Of a stretch of 16,921 nt of DNA, positions 14,042 through 16,921 are shown one piece after another. How positions within the stretch are numbered: the stretch's first letter is position 1; each line of letters opens with the position of its first letter. Below the pieces are notes generated by a model that searched no databases, had not been told where the DNA came from, and saw only the letters and a list, made by a program, of their open reading frames with translations. The position numbers were made by a program, and so were the translations under genes. The stretch comes from JBBIRM01 sp037441765 (GTDB lineage Bacteria > Desulfobacterota > BSN033 > UBA1163), in contig JBBIRM010000050.1 of NCBI GenBank assembly GCA_037441765.1, forward strand, positions 1-16,921. Direction: 5' to 3'.

Positions 14042-15137
14042 TTTGGCGATCCTCTTTTAACCACCCAATGGTTGGCTCTCCTGCCTTAGGAGCCCACACC
14101 TTATCGGGGGATGAACAGATCTCGCGGATTCCTGCTTCTTCACTGGCAATATAAAGTGTATTGCCTTTTCGTGCAGCAACGAGGGGTCTCAGTTTGATCC
14201 TATCATTGAGACCGATCAGCCCGTTTTTATGGCTGAGTAAAATAGCAAAGGGCCCATTGACCAGAACGCTTCCATATATGATTCGTAGGGCCTTGACCCA
14301 TTCCATTTCCTCTCCCTTATGTTCAATTTCCTCCCAGGTAGGAGGAGCCAGGGCCTTACAGGCAACCTCAATTGGAAGTTGATGTCTTCTCAGAAGGAGA
14401 TCGAATAGATAGGCCATCACCTCTGTATCGGTCTTTAAGGTGCATTGATAACCGAACATCTCAAGGTATCTCTTATTAATTCCATAGGAGGAAATCTCTC
14501 CATTATGGACCACTGCAAAATCGAGGAGGGTAAAAGGATGGGCTCCGCCCCACCATCCAGGGGTATTGGTTGGAAACCGGCCATGGGCGATCCAGGTATA
14601 TCCCTGATATTCCTCCAAACGGTAAAACCTTCCCACCTCATCCGGGAACCCAACTGCCTTGAAGGCGCCCATGTTCTTCCCACTTGAAAAGATATAAGCC
14701 CCCTTTATCTGACTATTGATTTTCATTACTATATGGACGATGTAGTCGTCCTCTGAGATTTCAAGATCATAGAGTCTGTTTTCATCAACCTTAAGAAAAT
14801 ACCTCATGAGAAGGGGTGGGTGAGGAATCCCTTTCGTTTTTCGTGTAGGGATCTTCTCTTGAATTTCGATTAATAAAAATTCATTAAGAACCTTTTCTGC
14901 CTCCTCTTTCGCTTGAGCATCCTCATACATAATATGGAATGCATAGAAGTCTTTCATCTCTGGGTAGATCCCATAGCCTGCAAACCCTCCTCCAAGTCCA
15001 TTGGAACGCTCATTCATCAACCCTATGGATTGGATAATTGCCTCCCCATTTACCCTTCTCCCATCCTCGTTGATGAAACCTGTAAGCGAACAACCAGAAA
15101 TCTCCTTTTCAAACCAAGGTTTAATTGGTCTTCTCAT
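13962..15137 (-). CDS. Class-II glutamine amidotransferase subunit of glutamate synthase (GltB domain 1)
   Basis: This protein hydrolyses glutamine to glutamate and ammonia for the synthase subunit. I chose ATG 15137, seven bases after GGAGG and 13 nt after glnA; the longer frame runs back into glnA. The N-terminal nucleophile is most likely C16 (EISGCSLTGFI), which would require removal of a 15-residue propeptide. Other class-II (Ntn) motifs are HGRFPTNT (185-192), HNGEISSYG (211-219) and KTDTEV (235-240), followed by GPFAILL and SEEAGIREI. The fold covers about 16-355. The last roughly 30 residues, from GWLKEDRQ on, are polar and overlap the next gene's start, and I see no family resemblance in them. 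Predicted length is 391 aa. Confidence 0.92.
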   Translation of the reverse strand: MRRPIKPWFEKEISGCSLTGFINEDGRRVNGEAIIQSIGLMNERSNGLGGGFAGYGIYPEMKDFYAFHIMYEDAQAKEEAEKVLNEFLLIEIQEKIPTRKTKGIPHPPLLMRYFLKVDENRLYDLEISEDDYIVHIVMKINSQIKGAYIFSSGKNMGAFKAVGFPDEVGRFYRLEEYQGYTWIAHGRFPTNTPGWWGGAHPFTLLDFAVVHNGEISSYGINKRYLEMFGYQCTLKTDTEVMAYLFDLLLRRHQLPIEVACKALAPPTWEEIEHKGEEMEWVKALRIIYGSVLVNGPFAILLSHKNGLIGLNDRIKLRPLVAARKGNTLYIASEEAGIREICSSPDKVWAPKAGEPTIGWLKEDRQNEFESPRTRISDREKPQSVYSVPGVC

Positions 15138-15150
15138 TTGAGAGCCTCCA

Positions 15151-16584
15151 TTAGATGTCGAAATAAAGGTAGAACTCGTAAGGGTGAGGTCGAAGCCTAA
15201 CTGCATCGATCTCCTTTTCACGTTTATATTCTATCCAGACATCGATCACATCTTTGGTGAAGACCTCTCCTTCCAGGAGAAACCGATGATCCCTCTCCAG
15301 TGCCTTTAGAGATTCCTCAAGTGAACTCGGTACAGTCTTGACCTTGGCTCTATCTTTTTCGGTCAGATGGTATGTATCTTTGTCCATGGGCTCTCCTGGG
15401 TCAATTTTATTTTTAATTCCATCGAGGCCGGCCATTAACATCGCCGAAAATGCCAGGTAAGGGTTACAGGAATTATCTGGAGGTCGGAATTCTATACGCT
15501 TGGTTTTTGAATTCTCCGTATATACCGGAATTCGAATTGCGGCACTTCTGTTCCTTTGAGAATAGGTGAGGTTGACCGGTGCTTCATATCCAGGGACAAG
15601 TCGTTTATAAGAATTGGTGGTTGGGGCACAGAAGGCCATCAGGGCCCCTGCATGTTTTAACAATCCTCCAATATAGTATTTTGCCACCTGACTGATGAGG
15701 GCATATCCCTTTGGGTCGAAGAAGATGTTTTCTCCGTTTCGGAAGAGACTTTGATGCGTATGCATCCCGCTTCCATTATCACCGAAGAGAGGCTTCGGCA
15801 TGAAGGTTGCAACCATTCCGTGCTTTCTCGCTATATTCTTCACAATGTATTTATACATCATACATTTATCGGCCATTCGAACGAGTGTATCGAATTTCAT
15901 ATCAATCTCAGCCTGGCCTGCAGTGGCCACTTCGTGGTGATGGACCTCCACAGGGATTCCTGTCTTGATCATTGTGAGGATGATTTCGCTTCTGAGATCC
16001 TGTTGGGAATCGTGAGGCGGAACAGGGAAATATCCCTCTTTATACCTCGGTTTGTAACCCAAATTAGGTTTCTCCTCTCTCCCTGAATTCCACTCGCCTT
16101 CAATGGAGTCGATGAAATAGTAGCCACAATTTTCAGTCTGATCGAATCGAATATCATTGAAGATAAAGAATTCCATCTCAGGCCCCCAGTAACTTGTCTC
16201 TGCAATTCCAGAATCCCTTAGGTATTGTTCTGCCTTTTTTGCAATATACCTCGGGTCTCTGGTATAGGGTTTTTTTGTGATCGGGTCATAAATATCACAG
16301 ATAAGGCTCAGAGTTGGAATTTCACAAATGGGGTCCACTACCGCAGTCGAAGGGTCGGGGATTAAAATCATGTCGCTCTCCTGTATCTTTTGGAATCCTC
16401 GGATACTTGAACCATCGAATCCAACACCCTGCACAAAGATGCTATCGGTCAAATCGTCCATTTCGGTTAATTCTGAGACAGGCATCGAGAAATGTTGCCA
16501 CAATCCAGGAAGGTCATTAAATTTTAGGTCAACGATTTGAACTTTGGTTTCTTTAATCATCTTTAAGACATCATGGGGACTCAT
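15151..16584 (-). CDS. glnA: Glutamine synthetase, type I
   Basis: Ammonia, glutamate and ATP are joined to make glutamine, the substrate of the amidotransferase encoded next and of CarA. The start is ATG 16584, seven bases after GGAGG, giving 477 aa (E. coli has 469). The longer open frame upstream runs through the promoter and is not coding. Signature segments are FDGSSIRGFQ (56-65), WGPEMEFFIF (133-142), HHHEVATAGQAEIDMKF (215-231), NGSGMHTHQS (270-279) and YSQRNRSAAIRIP (341-353). The C-terminal segment DKDTYHLTEKD places Y405 at the position of the adenylylated tyrosine (NLYDLPP in E. coli). Together with the length, this suggests a GSI-beta enzyme that may be regulated by GlnE-type adenylylation. 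It heads the operon, behind a sigma-54 promoter and a leader hairpin. Confidence 0.97.
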   Translation of the reverse strand: MSPHDVLKMIKETKVQIVDLKFNDLPGLWQHFSMPVSELTEMDDLTDSIFVQGVGFDGSSIRGFQKIQESDMILIPDPSTAVVDPICEIPTLSLICDIYDPITKKPYTRDPRYIAKKAEQYLRDSGIAETSYWGPEMEFFIFNDIRFDQTENCGYYFIDSIEGEWNSGREEKPNLGYKPRYKEGYFPVPPHDSQQDLRSEIILTMIKTGIPVEVHHHEVATAGQAEIDMKFDTLVRMADKCMMYKYIVKNIARKHGMVATFMPKPLFGDNGSGMHTHQSLFRNGENIFFDPKGYALISQVAKYYIGGLLKHAGALMAFCAPTTNSYKRLVPGYEAPVNLTYSQRNRSAAIRIPVYTENSKTKRIEFRPPDNSCNPYLAFSAMLMAGLDGIKNKIDPGEPMDKDTYHLTEKDRAKVKTVPSSLEESLKALERDHRFLLEGEVFTKDVIDVWIEYKREKEIDAVRLRPHPYEFYLYFDI

Positions 16585-16616
16585 AAAAATCCTCCTTTTT
16601 GGTTTGATTTGAAGAT

Positions 16617-16650
16617 AAAAAAGGCGCCCTGTTACACCTGAGACGCCTTT
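16617..16650 (-). terminator. Intrinsic terminator-like hairpin in the glnA leader
   Basis: On the minus strand AAAGGCG (16650-16644) pairs with CGCCUUU (16626-16620) across a 17-nt loop. The U-run covers 16622-16617 (six U), so its first bases are part of the stem. It lies between the sigma-54 promoter and the glnA ribosome binding site, about 33 nt before the ATG. This is the position of an attenuator. The stem is only 7 bp, so termination could be partial. The U-tract also could pair with the AAAAAGG of the ribosome binding region. Confidence 0.6.
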
Positions 16651-16690
16651 GTCAAATTTACACTCCCTTGTATTTTTAAAATTAAATAAA

Positions 16691-16706
16691 AGCAAATCTC
16701 ATGCCA
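16691..16706 (-). promoter_or_regulatory. Sigma-54 (RpoN) promoter of glnA
   Basis: The minus strand reads TGGCATGAGATTTGCT. It fits the -24/-12 consensus TGGCACG-N4-TTGCW with one mismatch, and the GG and GC are correctly spaced. Transcription would start about 12 nt further on, near 16679, giving a leader of about 95 nt. This matches the well-known NtrC/sigma-54 control of glnA in Gram-negative bacteria. I did not find a clear NtrC site in the 215 bp available upstream. Confidence 0.8.
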
Positions 16707-16921
16707 TATTGGTGAATTGATTGGATCCTTTTAGTCTTTTATAACTAATTAAAATTAAATTGAAATTTTTCAGTGTAAGATTAGTTTCAAGTAAGATGAG
16801 ACAAGAGGAATAGAATTAAAGGCGAATTTTAATCAAACTGTTTAAAAAAGAACAGGCTTAAAATTCAGGCTCATGACGGATTTTTGTGGTAATTGAAATG
16901 GGTGTATAAAAATGCATCGGA
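16707..16921. other. AT-rich non-coding region upstream of glnA
   Basis: No gene is supported here; all six frames are broken within short distances. It contains a loose inverted repeat, TTGAAA (16760-16765) with TTTCAA (16785-16790). The far right end (about 16840-16921) could be the tail of a minus-strand gene entering from outside the window, but the open stretches are too short to identify. Enhancer sites for a sigma-54 activator would be expected in this region; none is obvious by eye. Confidence 0.5.

Noticed and set aside
16620..16650. Glycine-riboswitch-like string (CTCAGGT...ACAGGG) in the glnA leader
   Set aside because: The transcript upstream of it is too short to hold a glycine aptamer, and the GAAGGGGCAA-type 5' half is absent; the resemblance is superficial.
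16585..16695. Upstream extension of glnA to a TTG at 16695
   Set aside because: It overlaps the sigma-54 -12 element and the leader hairpin, while a good GGAGG precedes ATG 16584 and GS homology begins there.
1..16921. CRISPR arrays, tRNAs, insertion sequences, phage genes
   Set aside because: I scanned by eye for regular direct repeats, transposase motifs and tRNA-like cloverleaf stretches in the non-coding gaps and saw none.

Overview
The window reads as chromosomal DNA from an anaerobic, Gram-negative-type bacterium. I lean towards a deltaproteobacterial (Desulfobacterota / Syntrophus-like) lineage, but this is inference from gene content only. The supporting points are a 2-hydroxyacyl-CoA dehydratase / benzoyl-CoA reductase-family subunit, a split ferredoxin-rich glutamate synthase of the kind common in archaea and strict anaerobes, a glnA preceded by a good sigma-54 promoter, and a GSI-type glutamine synthetase with a tyrosine at the adenylylation position. 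By eye the base composition is moderate to AT-leaning, with AT-rich spacers. I see no tRNA, rRNA, CRISPR array, insertion sequence or phage gene.

Layout. At the left edge (1-988, minus) is a partial HgdB/BcrC-like dehydratase subunit. It diverges from a D-alanyl-D-alanine carboxypeptidase (1191-2498, plus), the only plus-strand gene. The spacer between them holds a perfect 14-bp palindrome placed between the -35 and -10 of a candidate promoter facing the dehydratase gene. Everything from 2531 to 16584 is on the minus strand and, read right to left, forms two main units.

Unit A (16584 to 9758) is nitrogen assimilation: glnA, then a glutamate synthase broken into separate proteins. The order is class-II amidotransferase domain, ferredoxin-plus-FMN synthase domain, 16-cysteine polyferredoxin, FAD/NAD(P) oxidoreductase and GXGXG domain, followed by a small unknown protein. 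Spacing is very tight, with overlaps of 4 and 80 nt and short gaps of 3 to 40 nt. The unit probably makes a complete GS-GOGAT cycle: glutamine from GS is hydrolysed by the amidotransferase subunit, and the ammonia is used with 2-oxoglutarate on the FMN subunit. The oxidoreductase and polyferredoxin would supply electrons.

Unit B (9119 to 2531) is carA, carB (glutamine-dependent carbamoyl-phosphate synthase), a solitary NMT1/THI5-like periplasmic binding protein, and a protein that looks like a highly divergent uracil-phosphoribosyltransferase-type enzyme. A small ABM-domain gene with its own promoter (9315-9602) separates the two units.

The most notable regulatory feature is that both units have an intrinsic-terminator-like hairpin between their promoter and first gene. 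The glnA leader has a sigma-54 promoter and then a hairpin with U6. The carA leader has a TTGACA-type promoter, then a 25-codon open frame running through a strong hairpin with U7, much as in pyrBI-type attenuation. Both operons centre on glutamine, so attenuation at both is a testable regulatory idea.
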